From assembly GCA_036867785.1 (NCBI GenBank), contig CP145409.1:2038641-2102640 (forward strand): a stretch of 64,000 nt of DNA, given 5' to 3'. Source of the stretch: Plasmodiophora brassicae (Eukaryota; Endomyxa: Phytomyxea; Phytomyxea; Plasmodiophorida). Positions 21,006 to 30,983 of this stretch are shown piece after piece. The translations under genes were made by a program, and so were the position numbers. Below the pieces are notes generated by a model. It saw nothing but the letters and a program-made list of their open reading frames with translations. It did not search any database and had not been told where the DNA came from. The number at the start of each line of letters is the position of its first letter. Position 1 is the first letter of the stretch.

Positions 21006-22246
21006 CTAGTTCGCACGCGACGCTCGAATGAATAAGCCAGTGCCAACGGATGAGGCTGCAATGACAGCGGATAGAGCCACACTCAAGCAAATTGTTGAAG
21101 GGCCAGCTGGAACCAGCTTCAGGTGATCTTGCGGATAGATCAGATAAACTAATGACGACGTAAATGTCGATCTCGATATGTTAGGCATATACATTAACGA
21201 CGACTACCTGCAAGCCCGTACAGGGAAAAAGCAATTGCATACGAAAACTGGAACGCGACGAACCTAATTAAATGCAGAGCGTGTGCGCCCATCAAGACGT
21301 GCTCTCGAGTGATCCGCTCAGGTGACGTACGCAGCAAACGTTGGAATAGCAGCGAACACAATGTTGCCAAGCATATGGACGGCGGCAGCGGCGACGCAAA
21401 TGATCCAGCACTTGGAGACAGGTGTTTCCATGGCACGGGACATTGCCAACACCATCCGTCCAAAGAAGATGACAACCAGGATGTCAATGGTCAGGCCGTG
21501 GACTTCGAATACGGTCGCATCTAGAGGCCACGGAAGCACAATCGACAGTATCGCGATCACCGCTGTATCGACGAAGACCACTGCAGGTGTGACTCTCCTG
21601 ACTTCCGTATAAGACGACGAAGTTGGCATATCGTCCATATTGGAGACACTACCAGGGACTGGGATTCGTCAAAGCAATACATATTGCCAGTTCGGCTTGA
21701 TTGTGGAAGATGCCGACCGCCGCGAATATCTTACCAGGTTCGAATATTGCGGACACGATTCTGCAGGAAGTGTGTTTTCAGCTCACCGCTGCTGCAGGTT
21801 TCAACTTACACAATAACACGCAACTCACACGGCTGCGAGCGTCATCTGAGGATAACACACTATTTAGATGGAGCCAGACGTCAGACGCTAGCCATGTCGC
21901 GTACCGCAACGTACGCTGTGATAAGGTTGCCAACTAGCAAGACGTAGTGATTGGCCAGAGACAAGCTGGTCGGCTCCTGGCAGTTACTGGCTGTGCTGCT
22001 CGTTGCAGTGAAGGGTCGTTTGCTGCGTATGCCGTGCATTGCTAGACCAAGGGCAAGGGCGACAGCAACTATGTTGAACGCATCACCGGCGTACACAACA
22101 TGATTGTTCCACCCTACCGATGGCAATTGTGCTTCAGATGGACGAGCTGCAGGAATAATGATCAGACACTGACCCGGAAGAACTGTAATCCACGTAGGAA
22201 GGCCGAATCCATCAGTCATCTGTGCAGGGACTTGCATGGTGCACAA
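21006..22246 (-). CDS. possible multi-exon polytopic membrane protein
   Basis: No complete model. Minus-strand open pieces at 22246..21881, 21638..21318 and around 21290..21200 each encode hydrophobic stretches typical of membrane helices: VVYAGDAFNIVAVALALGLA, YVLLVGNLITAYVAV, VVFVDTAVIAILSIVLPW, TIDILVVIFFG, IICVAAAAVHMLGNIVF and FQFSYAIAFSLYGL. Six or so helices in one orientation over 1.1 kb argue for one spliced gene. I recognise no family. Splice sites were not fixed, and the pieces could instead be chance open frames in AT-richer DNA. Confidence 0.4.
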
Positions 22247-22663
22247 AATTATGCTGCCACGCTCACTACTTGTGACTCAGCTGCCCGATCCAGAACCGTC
22301 CTCCGTACCCTAAATCTGCTAGTGCCGACGTCGATATCGAGACGGGGTCCGTTACTGTCAATAAGAACATGGCCACGTGGACCACAACGCGCCGTTGGCG
22401 TTAGATTCGAGAAGGTTCCTGAACAACGGGAGGGTTGGCCCATATATAAGAAGGTCATTTCGCGTTCTCAAACTAAACACTTGCAAAGATGTATTGGCGA
22501 CTTTCGTCCGAAACGCAATGGGGAAAGGGGGGGCTATTTCTGGTATAAGGCACACATGTACAGCTGCTAACGCAGGCCGCGGCGCACTTGGAAATTTGGT
22601 CCCGCATTGAGTTGTTGTTCTGCACGAACAGACAGAGCATTGCCGAATCACGCCAGAGTCGAA
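22247..22663. other. intergenic
   Basis: About 400 bases upstream of the Skp1-fold/ankyrin gene. Likely promoter; nothing specific seen. Confidence 0.4.
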
Positions 22664-23977
22664 ATGGCTACCGACAACCGCATCCGCCTTGGGACGGTAC
22701 TGCTGTCGTATACCCCACTTGTAGCGCTTTTCGGTGCCGTTATAGATGCGGTTACGCTTCGCTCTTGCGATGGAGTCGACTACATCGTGAACACGACGTC
22801 GGCGATCGCGCACAGCGAGGTCCTAAGAAATCTGTGCGACGACCTCAACCTTCACCAATGTGACGATGCCGTGTGCGTGCCATTACCGGCTATCACCAGC
22901 ACCGAATTGCAGCTGATTGCTGAATTCATCAACCGTTTCGCAGTGCATGAGGTATACTCATCGAGCTTTCGCTGTGCCGACGTTAGGGAGATTTCTGATA
23001 TTCCCCTGCAACAGAACTGTAGTGCCGCGGAATTTGTTAGGAACAAGCTCGAAGCCATGGGGATTGAAACCCAATGTCAAATGGTGGTAGCCGCCCACTA
23101 CCTGCAGGTGGAATTGCTGCTGGGCGCAGTGGCATCTACGAAGCGCAGGTGGAGCGATTTCGCGGCAATGCGGCTCGATCTTCCCAGCGACGCCCTCTGG
23201 TTCATTGTGAACAATGCTCCAGGCATGGTACGGCTTCGCGAGGCCGCTGGGACGGACGACCAAAGGGGCGCCTTGTATAGGCTGATTCGCGACCTGCTCG
23301 TAACCGGGCAATCGGCTCTCATCAGTGACACGCTTTGGGGTTGCCTGGACAACTTACTGCTTTGGGCTGCACGTCATGGAGAGGAATCGGTTGTCGAGTT
23401 CCTTCTGAGTGGCCCAGTCGACGTCAATGCGCGCAGCGCTGAGCTGGAGACGGCTCTGCACCTGGCAACCACTAACGACCACGTCGCGGTTGTCGCCTTA
23501 TTGCTGAAAGCGCCCGGAATCGATGTCAACCCCCGTGGCTTTATGCGGCGGACGCCTCTGCACAGTGCGGCCATCTGGAGACGCTCGTCCATACTCGATT
23601 TGCTTCTGGCCGCTCCCGGGATCGATGTCAACGCTCGAGATCAAGCGGCGCAGACGCCGCTCCATTTGGTGGCAGGCAGTCGACGAGTTCAACTCGTGAG
23701 GCGGTTGGTGGACTTCCCGGGGATCGACCTGTATGCCGAAGACGATAGGGGGCGGACCGCGTTGGCCTGCGCTAGGAAGCTTCGCGACCCAGATGCCGTG
23801 TCCCTGCTTGTTTCCCACATGCGGACTGCCAATATTACTACTCCCCGAAGCGGACCTCACCCCGTCGCAAGCGGCACGCTGATGAAGGCGCTCATAGGGT
23901 GGCTCAAGAAGCGGCTCTCAAAGTCGGTAGGGAGCAACCAGTGTTCGCCATTCAGTCCTGCCAGCTGCATGTTCTGA
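22664..23977 (+). CDS. Skp1/BTB-fold protein with ankyrin repeats
   Basis: 437 residues, single exon, start at MATDNRIRLG. The N-terminal part resembles the Skp1 POZ fold: VTLRSCDGVDYIVNTTSAIA, then VPLPAITSTELQLIAEFI. A Skp1-like dimerisation helix pair follows (MVVAAHYLQVELLLGAVAS), then about four ankyrin repeats (ETALHLATTNDHVAVVALLL, RTPLHSAAIWRRSSILDLLL, QTPLHLVAGSRRVQLVRRL). Skp1 links cullin to F-box proteins. A Skp1 fold carrying its own ankyrin recogniser could bypass the F-box, as BTB adaptors do for Cul3, but that is inference. The last ~50 residues are basic. Confidence 0.75.
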   Translation: MATDNRIRLGTVLLSYTPLVALFGAVIDAVTLRSCDGVDYIVNTTSAIAHSEVLRNLCDDLNLHQCDDAVCVPLPAITSTELQLIAEFINRFAVHEVYSSSFRCADVREISDIPLQQNCSAAEFVRNKLEAMGIETQCQMVVAAHYLQVELLLGAVASTKRRWSDFAAMRLDLPSDALWFIVNNAPGMVRLREAAGTDDQRGALYRLIRDLLVTGQSALISDTLWGCLDNLLLWAARHGEESVVEFLLSGPVDVNARSAELETALHLATTNDHVAVVALLLKAPGIDVNPRGFMRRTPLHSAAIWRRSSILDLLLAAPGIDVNARDQAAQTPLHLVAGSRRVQLVRRLVDFPGIDLYAEDDRGRTALACARKLRDPDAVSLLVSHMRTANITTPRSGPHPVASGTLMKALIGWLKKRLSKSVGSNQCSPFSPASCMF

Positions 23978-24066
23978 TGCTCATTTCCATGGTTCATTCA
24001 CAATGTCTTAAAGGCTCGAATAAACATGTACTCCCATCCTTTGCGGGCGAACAAACGCGGCCAGTG

Positions 24067-26694
24067 TCATGCGGTAGTATCAGTGATCGTACTGTCCGAA
24101 TCAGTGGAAATCGCATATGTCGTGGCTCCCTGGTTGGCTTCTCCGCGGCGAAACATTCCACTGCGCTGATCGACTGTTGCAGGGCTCGTGAAGGGCGGCG
24201 CTTGCCGCTTGGTGAGCTGGCTCAAGGGCATGGGCGTTCTAAAGGGTTGTTCAATGGATGGGAGGTTCGAAACGGGATTGCTGATGCACCCGTCGAGTGG
24301 GACAGCTCTTGTGGACAACCCGAGGTTCAGTCCAGGTGCCGTAATGCCATGATAACGCATAGTGAAGTACGCAATGCAAGTACACAGGGCCAGGACAAGA
24401 ACCACGAAGAGGGTCGCTGCTATAAGCACAATCGTTTCGTTCGACGGTGTCCAAAGGTTCGAATTCGATCGCAATGATGCGGATTTTGAAGGGTTGATCG
24501 TCAAAAGCGGTGGGCCCGTTCCCGATACCGGTATGTAGTTGATCTTGGATGGTGGTGCCCTCCCCAATGACGTCCGCATGGTACCGACAGATGTCTTCGA
24601 ACTCGTTATTGATGACGCCATTCCTGGCGTCGGATGGCTACTCGAAGCAACCCGTTTGACGCCAGGCAGCCCAGATTGCTTACGAAGAGATGTGGGAAGT
24701 GGGTGAAGACGACCCGACCGAACGTTCCTGGCTGTCGAGGATATCCGTCGTAACTTTGGACGCAGAACGCTGGTTGATAACGACCTCCCAGGAACGGAGC
24801 AGACAGCCAGGACGCTGAGGTGTTTCATCTGACCTGGGAATGGGTCACCAAACAGCGTCGGCGTCGCTGTCACGTTGCAGGACGCTCTTTTCAGGCATGC
24901 AGCACTGACGATGGCGCTGCTGTTTACGGCATGGTACGCTCCTAAAGCGAATGTCGGAAACATACCGGAAGGCAGACCGTAGGAAGCAAACGTAATCGCA
25001 GAGATAACGGTAACGTTCTCCGCCATTGAGCAGCGTAACATCAGAGTGTACCCGTCGAAGACAGTGCCGCCAATGACATCGGGTCCGATTGCTTGCTTCA
25101 CGGGTGTCGTGTCCAGCATAAGCTGACGCAGGGCTGTCGTCGACTGGACAGAAGACCAGAAACGAATATCGGCGACAGCTCCCATAAAGACGGACGACGT
25201 GGGACTCGACGGACGTGCAGAGAGCCAGACCTTCTGAGTAGATGGCGACAGTGAAATGGCGCTCGACATGGGTGTCACCTGCTGGAAAAGAGTGTCTTTG
25301 GAAAGGCTATACGTCAAAGTTACCCCCGAGCCCGAAGACACGGATACGGCTACGAATACCCAGGCTCCTAGCGATATCGTCTGTGACGATGTGATGGAGC
25401 TCAAGGACCCGTCCACAGCAGCAGCACAGGCGTAAAGAGAACTGGGTGGCTGAAACTGCAGGCATGGTGCCCGAACCGAGACAGCGTCACCGGCAGGGGC
25501 CTCCACGACCATAATGGACCCCCTGGCCTGCTGCATTCGGCTTACCGGGTCGACATACACCCACATGGTGTAGGTGAAACCTAGAGCGGATTGCGCGATT
25601 GGCGTCAGCGATGGCGTTGGTGATAGGACCTGCCCCATGAACGGGTACATGACACCTGTCGTGTAAATGTACCCGTTGAGCGGTTCTGCAAATGCCGACT
25701 TATTCGTGCAGACAGCCGACGCGCTCAGGCGCTTAAGGTTGCCAGGGAATGGATCGCCAAACACTGAGGACGCTGCTTGTACCTGGCAGGTAGCGGAGCC
25801 GAAACATTGGCCTTGAACGATGGCGGTGCTGTTCGACGAGTGCTGAACTCCGATCGAGAAGTCTGGGAACAAACCCATCGGCGTGCCGTACGACGCGAAC
25901 GGAATTGAGGTGATGACACTGCCCTGTGGACATTGCAGAGTGATGGCGTATCCATCGAAAGCCGTGCCGCCGACAGTTCCAGGTGACGGCGACGATGTCG
26001 GTGGAGTGGTTGATGCGCGTAATTCGTTTAGCGCCGGTGCCGATAGGAATGCCGGCCAGAAGCGTAAGTCGCGGAACGCACCAAGAAATTGTACAAAGGC
26101 ACCGTTGGCGATGCCCCAGACCTGTTGCGTTCCAGGCTTCAGATACACGTCATAGGTCATCGCTAGGCTCTGCTGAAACAGATCTCCTGATGGAAGGCTG
26201 AACGACAGCGTCAGGTTGCGCAACGGGCCGCTGGATATCGACACAGCCATGAACACCCACGTGTCGATCGCCAGCGGCTGCACCGACGTCATCGTCGTCC
26301 AGTAATTCGGAAGCGTCGATGACGTCTGACAGTACGCTTTGACTAGCCGATTCGTCTGAAACTGGACGCCTGGAGCCCGCACATGCAAAGTCGAATCCGT
26401 GGGTTCCCGAACCAGCAGCATAAACGCGACATCGGAGTACGTCAGCGAGTCGTGGTGAACATTCACCCACCAGGTATACGTGAAATCCAGCGTCGTGTTC
26501 GCGAACGCCGACAGCGGCGGTGTCGGACGTAGTGCGTTGTTGAGAATCGGGAACGTCGTGTTAGCCGCATAGACGTACCCGTTCAGTGGTTCAACGCCGA
26601 CCGCGACGTTAATGCTCGTCAGCAACGCAATCAGTGCGGATGCAATCGCCGCCTGACAGAAAGCGAGGCCAGGACGCCGGTCGGCATTAACCAT
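24067..26694 (-). CDS. LamG-SUEL lectin receptor, single-pass
   Basis: 875 residues, no intron. An N-terminal signal peptide (ASALIALLTSINVAVGV) is followed by two tandem units, each a laminin-G/concanavalin-like domain (PLNGYVYAANTTFP..., PLNGYIYTTGVMYP...) and a SUEL/rhamnose-binding-lectin domain. The SUEL domains carry ITSIPFASYGTPMGLFPDF and SVFGDPFPGNLKRLSASAVC in unit 1, and AITFASYGLPSGMFPTF and FGDPFPGQMKHLSVLAVC in unit 2. A Ser-rich stalk and one transmembrane helix (VLIAATLFVVLVLALCTC) lead to a ~110-residue cytosolic tail. It is probably a cell-surface sugar-binding receptor or adhesin. Both SUEL units keep the expected Cys positions. Confidence 0.85.
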   Translation of the reverse strand: MVNADRRPGLAFCQAAIASALIALLTSINVAVGVEPLNGYVYAANTTFPILNNALRPTPPLSAFANTTLDFTYTWWVNVHHDSLTYSDVAFMLLVREPTDSTLHVRAPGVQFQTNRLVKAYCQTSSTLPNYWTTMTSVQPLAIDTWVFMAVSISSGPLRNLTLSFSLPSGDLFQQSLAMTYDVYLKPGTQQVWGIANGAFVQFLGAFRDLRFWPAFLSAPALNELRASTTPPTSSPSPGTVGGTAFDGYAITLQCPQGSVITSIPFASYGTPMGLFPDFSIGVQHSSNSTAIVQGQCFGSATCQVQAASSVFGDPFPGNLKRLSASAVCTNKSAFAEPLNGYIYTTGVMYPFMGQVLSPTPSLTPIAQSALGFTYTMWVYVDPVSRMQQARGSIMVVEAPAGDAVSVRAPCLQFQPPSSLYACAAAVDGSLSSITSSQTISLGAWVFVAVSVSSGSGVTLTYSLSKDTLFQQVTPMSSAISLSPSTQKVWLSARPSSPTSSVFMGAVADIRFWSSVQSTTALRQLMLDTTPVKQAIGPDVIGGTVFDGYTLMLRCSMAENVTVISAITFASYGLPSGMFPTFALGAYHAVNSSAIVSAACLKRASCNVTATPTLFGDPFPGQMKHLSVLAVCSVPGRSLSTSVLRPKLRRISSTARNVRSGRLHPLPTSLRKQSGLPGVKRVASSSHPTPGMASSITSSKTSVGTMRTSLGRAPPSKINYIPVSGTGPPLLTINPSKSASLRSNSNLWTPSNETIVLIAATLFVVLVLALCTCIAYFTMRYHGITAPGLNLGLSTRAVPLDGCISNPVSNLPSIEQPFRTPMPLSQLTKRQAPPFTSPATVDQRSGMFRRGEANQGATTYAISTDSDSTITDTTA

Positions 26695-27364
26695 TGCGGA
26701 CAGTCCGTTTAGTTGTCGTGGCGATCAGGGTACCTTGACTCGGGGCACTTCGTTAACGCTTTGCTCTCTTTGTTGTAGACTGATATAGGGACTGGGCTTT
26801 CAGGCGCTCTGGTTGGGGTGACCGATGACCTGCATTCTGACGAACGTGTCGAGCAGCTCAGTTTCCGGCTCGGGTGAATTGGGACCAGGTAATGAGGCCA
26901 TTTTCGAACGGCTCTGATTCAAGAGTGCCAGTGCCCATGACACTGCGAATGTCCCGCCGTCGAGGTCTTTGCTTCCGGACTGATCCGGTTGCAAACCCGG
27001 AGTCCGAGGAGCGGCCCCAGTCACCACCGGTTGCCTTCATGCTGCGGGTGCTGCGGAATGGGTGCTGGCGTGCAGCGCTGTGGAAGACGGTACCGCGTCG
27101 ATCTGCAGTCCAACATCTGTACATCGCCAACGTAGGGGAGATCGGCATGGCTGGTTTTCTGGTTTTAAGCATCTGTGGCAGCTTCGCTCCTGCCACACGT
27201 CGCCTCGGGCGCCCATGTCCGACACGGTAGCGATCATTCGTCATACGTGACTATTGGTACTCCAGTGTTTGACTCACGAAAATCAGCATGCAGGACGTTG
27301 GAGCCACCATGCCACTCCGGCAGGGCGTGTAATTGCTGAGGACGTTCGAATCCTGTGGAGGAGC
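26695..27364. other. intergenic, divergent promoters
   Basis: About 670 bases between divergent genes. Open frames exist on both strands but none shows a domain or plausible composition. A GTTCGAATCC string near 27345 resembles a tRNA B box but has no matching A box or acceptor stem. Confidence 0.5.
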
Positions 27365-27754
27365 ATGAAGAAGTTGACGGACCAGGTGAACGCGTTGCGA
27401 AGTGACCTGCTAGCATTGATGCGTGATATCGATGCTGAGTACGCTGACAGCGACGAGGAGCGCATCATGAGGCTCGATGAGCTGCGCCTGCAGACCGAAG
27501 AGCAGATACGGTACTGTGACGACGCCCTGTCCCAGTGCGGCCAGGATCTGAAAGAACTGACGCGACGCCGTCGGCTGATGATGGAGGGGCTTCGTTTGCT
27601 ACGCGACGACGAAGTGGAGCCGCTGCGGGATCATCTACAGGCGCAACGAAACGCCCGGCAGGAAGTTTTTCAAGTCGACCTCCTGCCTCTGCGGCACAGG
27701 GTGTTTTCGATTCGCAACCAGCTCAACGACGTCAGGCTGCTGCCAGAACGGTGA
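27365..27754 (+). CDS. small coiled-coil protein
   Basis: 129 residues from MKKLTDQVNALRSDLL to the stop. Almost wholly helical and charged, with heptad-like Leu spacing (LDELRLQTEEQIRYCDDAL, LKELTRRRRLMMEGLRLL), so it probably forms a coiled coil. The same frame is open upstream to 27254, but without a better start. No family recognised. Confidence 0.55.
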   Translation: MKKLTDQVNALRSDLLALMRDIDAEYADSDEERIMRLDELRLQTEEQIRYCDDALSQCGQDLKELTRRRRLMMEGLRLLRDDEVEPLRDHLQAQRNARQEVFQVDLLPLRHRVFSIRNQLNDVRLLPER

Positions 27755-28010
27755 TCCATGTTTGGCGGTTTGTGCACAATATGACATACAGCGTTGGACA
27801 CATGCCCGAAGAATCGGTTTTGATGGCGCCATCCGAAATCTTCTGGAGGCATTCGGCCAGCCAATTCCAGAGCCTTACGTCTTCGGGACGGCGTCGAATA
27901 TTCTAGAAAGCGTGCTGTGATGTATCATGCGAGCGCTGGGAATTGCGGACCACTACACCAATCGGTTTGTGGGAGACACGACTCCAACGATATCGACCTG
28001 CTCCGACGTC

Positions 28011-29891
28011 ATGATGCCGTTTGTTGCCGTTGTATGGACGGTCGTATCACTCGGTATTGGCCATTCCCTGCCGCTCCCTGTTAATCAAGCCGCTGCATCA
28101 CACTGCACGTTCGTCTCGATCGGGAGGGCCCCTGCAGTCAGATCTGCCGTTCTTAGGTCACTGTTTCCAGGTTGAGTCGCGTGGCACCTGATCCGTCCGT
28201 GATGAAGCAGCTCGTGTTCGCGATCAAGAACCGCTCTGTGAAAGACCTCGAAACGATGCTGGAAGCCGTGTCCGATCCGGGGTCGCCCTCGTACGGCCGA
28301 TACATCTCCCTGTCGGAGTTGGGCAACATGACGTACAACGCGGAAGCGTATGACGCCGTGATGGGCTGGCTCACCGACCAGAACGTCACCGACATTAAGG
28401 AGACGGTCAACCGCGATTTCGTCACAGTCAACGTACCGGTCGGGGCCGCTGCGGAAATGCTCGGGACGGCGTTCCACACGACCATCTGCCCAAATGGCCG
28501 GTTCGTCACCGCGCCGAACTTCACCATGCCGCAGGCTCTTGAAGAGTATGTGGACTTCATCGGCGGTACGTGGCATCGCGCGTCCTGGCAGAAGCACGTG
28601 CAGGTGCACCCGAACGCGGCGAACGGTCCCGTCTTGAACGGATCCGTGACGCCCGCTCTTCTGAACAGCTTCTACAAGATCGTCAGCAACGGTGCCCAGG
28701 GGACGAGCGGCTCCCTGTTCGAAGCTCTCGGGCAGAGCTACAGCCCCGCCGACCTGACCCGGTTCCAGACGACGTTCAACCTGACGCCCCAGGGCATCAA
28801 CACCGTCATCGGTCCCAACAACCCCAACGCGTGCGTCGCTGACCCGAACGCGTGTGGCGAGGCCAACCTCGACGTACAGTTCTTCATGGCCGTCGCCCAG
28901 CAGACCGACACGACGTTCTGGTCGATTGATGCCAACGCCCCGGACCCGTTCCTGTCCTGGGTCATCGCCGTCGCCAACGATGCCAACCCGCCGCTGGTGC
29001 ACTCGATATCGTACGGCGGAGCGGAGCAGGGCGAACCGAACGGCGCCCGATTCAACCAGGAGCTCATGAAGCTGGGTCTTCGCGGGGTCACTGTCGTCGT
29101 CAGCAGCGGCGACGACGGCGCCCATTCTCCCGCCCTGCGACAAAACCCGGCCCAGTGCGGTCTGGTGGCGTCGTTCCCGGCGTCCTCGCCTTACGTCGTG
29201 GCGGTAATGCTCGCCTGTCACCTGCGACATATCGTACCGCTGACTGCAGGTCTTGCTTACCCATATTGTAGGTGGGTGCCACTCAGGGGCCGGAATCGGG
29301 ACAGGCGGAAGTGTCGTGCTCGAGCCAGACGGGAGGTATCATCACATCCGGCGGCGGGTTCAGCACGCTGTTCGCCCAGCCCAGCTACCAGAAGCAGGCC
29401 GTACAGGCGTTCCTGAACAAGGTGCCGGCTGCTGCCCAGAGTCCTGTCGCCAGCGGCCGCGCGTACCCGTACGTGTGTGTTGGCACCGGCGAGGGCCTCC
29501 GTGCGCTGATCAGCCGTCGATCTCCAGGGACGTATCGCTGATGGGGTTCAACTACGTCATCGTCGATGGCGCCCAAGCCCTACAGGTGTCGGGGACCAGC
29601 GCGTCCGCTCCCGTGTTCGCCGGCATGCTGGCGCTGGTGAACGCGCGGCGCGCCCAGGCCGGTAAACCTCCGGTCGGGTTCGTCAACCCGCTGCTGTACA
29701 GCCTGCAGGCGACGACGCAGGCCCGCGTCTACAACGACATCGCCCAAGGCAGCAACAACTGTGCCGCGGGCGTCGCCCCGAACATCAACTGCTGCACGTC
29801 GGGGTACACGGCGACCACCGGATGGGATCCCGTCACCGGCCTCGGGTCCGTCAACTTCGACGCCTTCCTCGCCGCCGCCGCCAACGCCTAG
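28011..29891 (+). CDS. sedolisin (S53) serine-carboxyl peptidase, TPP1-like
   Basis: Exons 28011..28108, 28171..29203, 29272..29468 and 29528..29891 join across 62-, 68- and 59-nt introns in frame (563 residues). Secreted or lysosomal acid peptidase. A signal peptide (MMPFVAVVWTVVSLGIG) is followed by a pro-kumamolisin activation domain (VSDPGSPSYGRYISLSEL). In the catalytic domain, GEANLDVQ supplies the Glu and Asp, SSGDDGA the oxyanion Asp, and SGTSASAP the nucleophilic Ser. The C-terminal part (DIAQGSNNC, TGWDPVTGLGSVNF) fits the calcium-binding site. All key residues are present and length matches the family, so it should be active. The Ser-bearing exon is reached only after the 59-nt intron. 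An upstream in-frame ATG at 27927 is possible but would bury the signal peptide. Confidence 0.92.
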
Positions 29892-30044
29892 GCAGGTAGG
29901 CGGTCCACACATGGGGAATACACACACGTCGTCATATGGGGCCATCATCGTGTTGTGCAGGCTGCCGCGGAGGTGACCTCGCGGCGCCGCGCTGATCCGT
30001 CCGTCCGATCGGCCGCAATCGGCGTCCCCACCCGGAGTCGTCGC

Positions 30045-30915
30045 ATGGTCGCCACCGCCGACTGCCCCGCCCTGTGCTTCGGTCCGCCATCTGGCGATTC
30101 AGGTCGCATCCCGACGCCGCTGACGACCTGTCTGTGCAGATACGCTGATCCACCACCTGGACGGGGCCAACGGGCGCACCCCGGCCGCCGCCGATCGCCG
30201 CCGCCTGCCCGACGGCCAGTTGTACGTCGGCGCGTCCCGACCACCAGTCGTTCAGCGCGTTCTGACGCCCCGCGTTTGGTGACCCATAGCCCGTTGTTTG
30301 TCACGTGGAAGAAGCGCGACGACGGTGGCTCGTATCGACTTCGCGGCTGTATCGGGACGTTCGCGCCGCAGATCCTCACGGTATCGTGCATCACGCTCGC
30401 CCAGCAGGCGGTTCGGTCCCACGAGTAACTTATAAGACACATGTGCAGGACGGCCTGCGCAAGTACTCGCTGACGAGCGCGCTGAACGACCGGCGGTTCA
30501 GCCCGGTGGGGCGATTCGAAGTCGCCGACCTGCACTGCGCCGTCTCGTTGCTGGTCGGTTTCGAACCCGCCCGTCACGTGTACGACTGGGACATTGGCCG
30601 TCATGGCATCACGTACGCCCCGGTGCCGCCCGTTCGTCGTCCTAGCTGAACGAGTGACGTGTCGCCAGGATTGACTTCAACGACCCGGATTCGCTGGGCG
30701 TCACGTTATCGGCGACGTACCTGCCCGAGGTCTGCCGCGAGCAGGGCTGGGACCATCGGCAGTGCATCGACTCGCTGATGGCCAAGGCCGGCTATCGTGG
30801 TCGGTCCTCCGAGCGCCTCCGACAATCGATCCGCGTCACCAGGTACCTGTCGTCCAAGGCGTCCCTGTCGTACGACGAGTACGTTCGGCTCGCTGCCGGC
30901 GCTGATGACGCCTGA
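30045..30915 (+). CDS. AMMECR1: AMMECR1-domain protein
   Basis: Exons 30045..30081, 30140 onward, a piece ending at 30380, 30437..30612 and 30669..30915. Introns of 58, 56 and 56 nt are clear; the junction near 30222-30254 is unresolved (only a 26-nt intron would fit). Family landmarks in order: CFDTLIHHLDG, LRGCIGTF, LRKYSLTSALNDRRFSPV, VSLL and YDWDIGRHGI, TYLPEVCREQGWDHRQCIDSL, KAGYRG, and a final RYLSSKASLSYDEY. The conserved LRGCIGT motif is intact. AMMECR1 is a widely conserved protein of unclear biochemical role. It lies 150 bases downstream of the sedolisin on the same strand. Confidence 0.9.
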
Positions 30916-30983
30916 CCGGCCTCATGCGCCAATGTTTGACCTGTGTTTCAATATAGGAGTACCGACCTATTTAGGAAACAGTG

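Noticed and set aside
27320-27370. tRNA B box-like GTTCGAATCC
   Set aside because: No A box in range and no cloverleaf; it is next to a protein-coding start.
28085-29230. 381-codon minus-strand frame opposite the sedolisin
   Set aside because: Antisense shadow; the plus strand carries complete S53 motifs.
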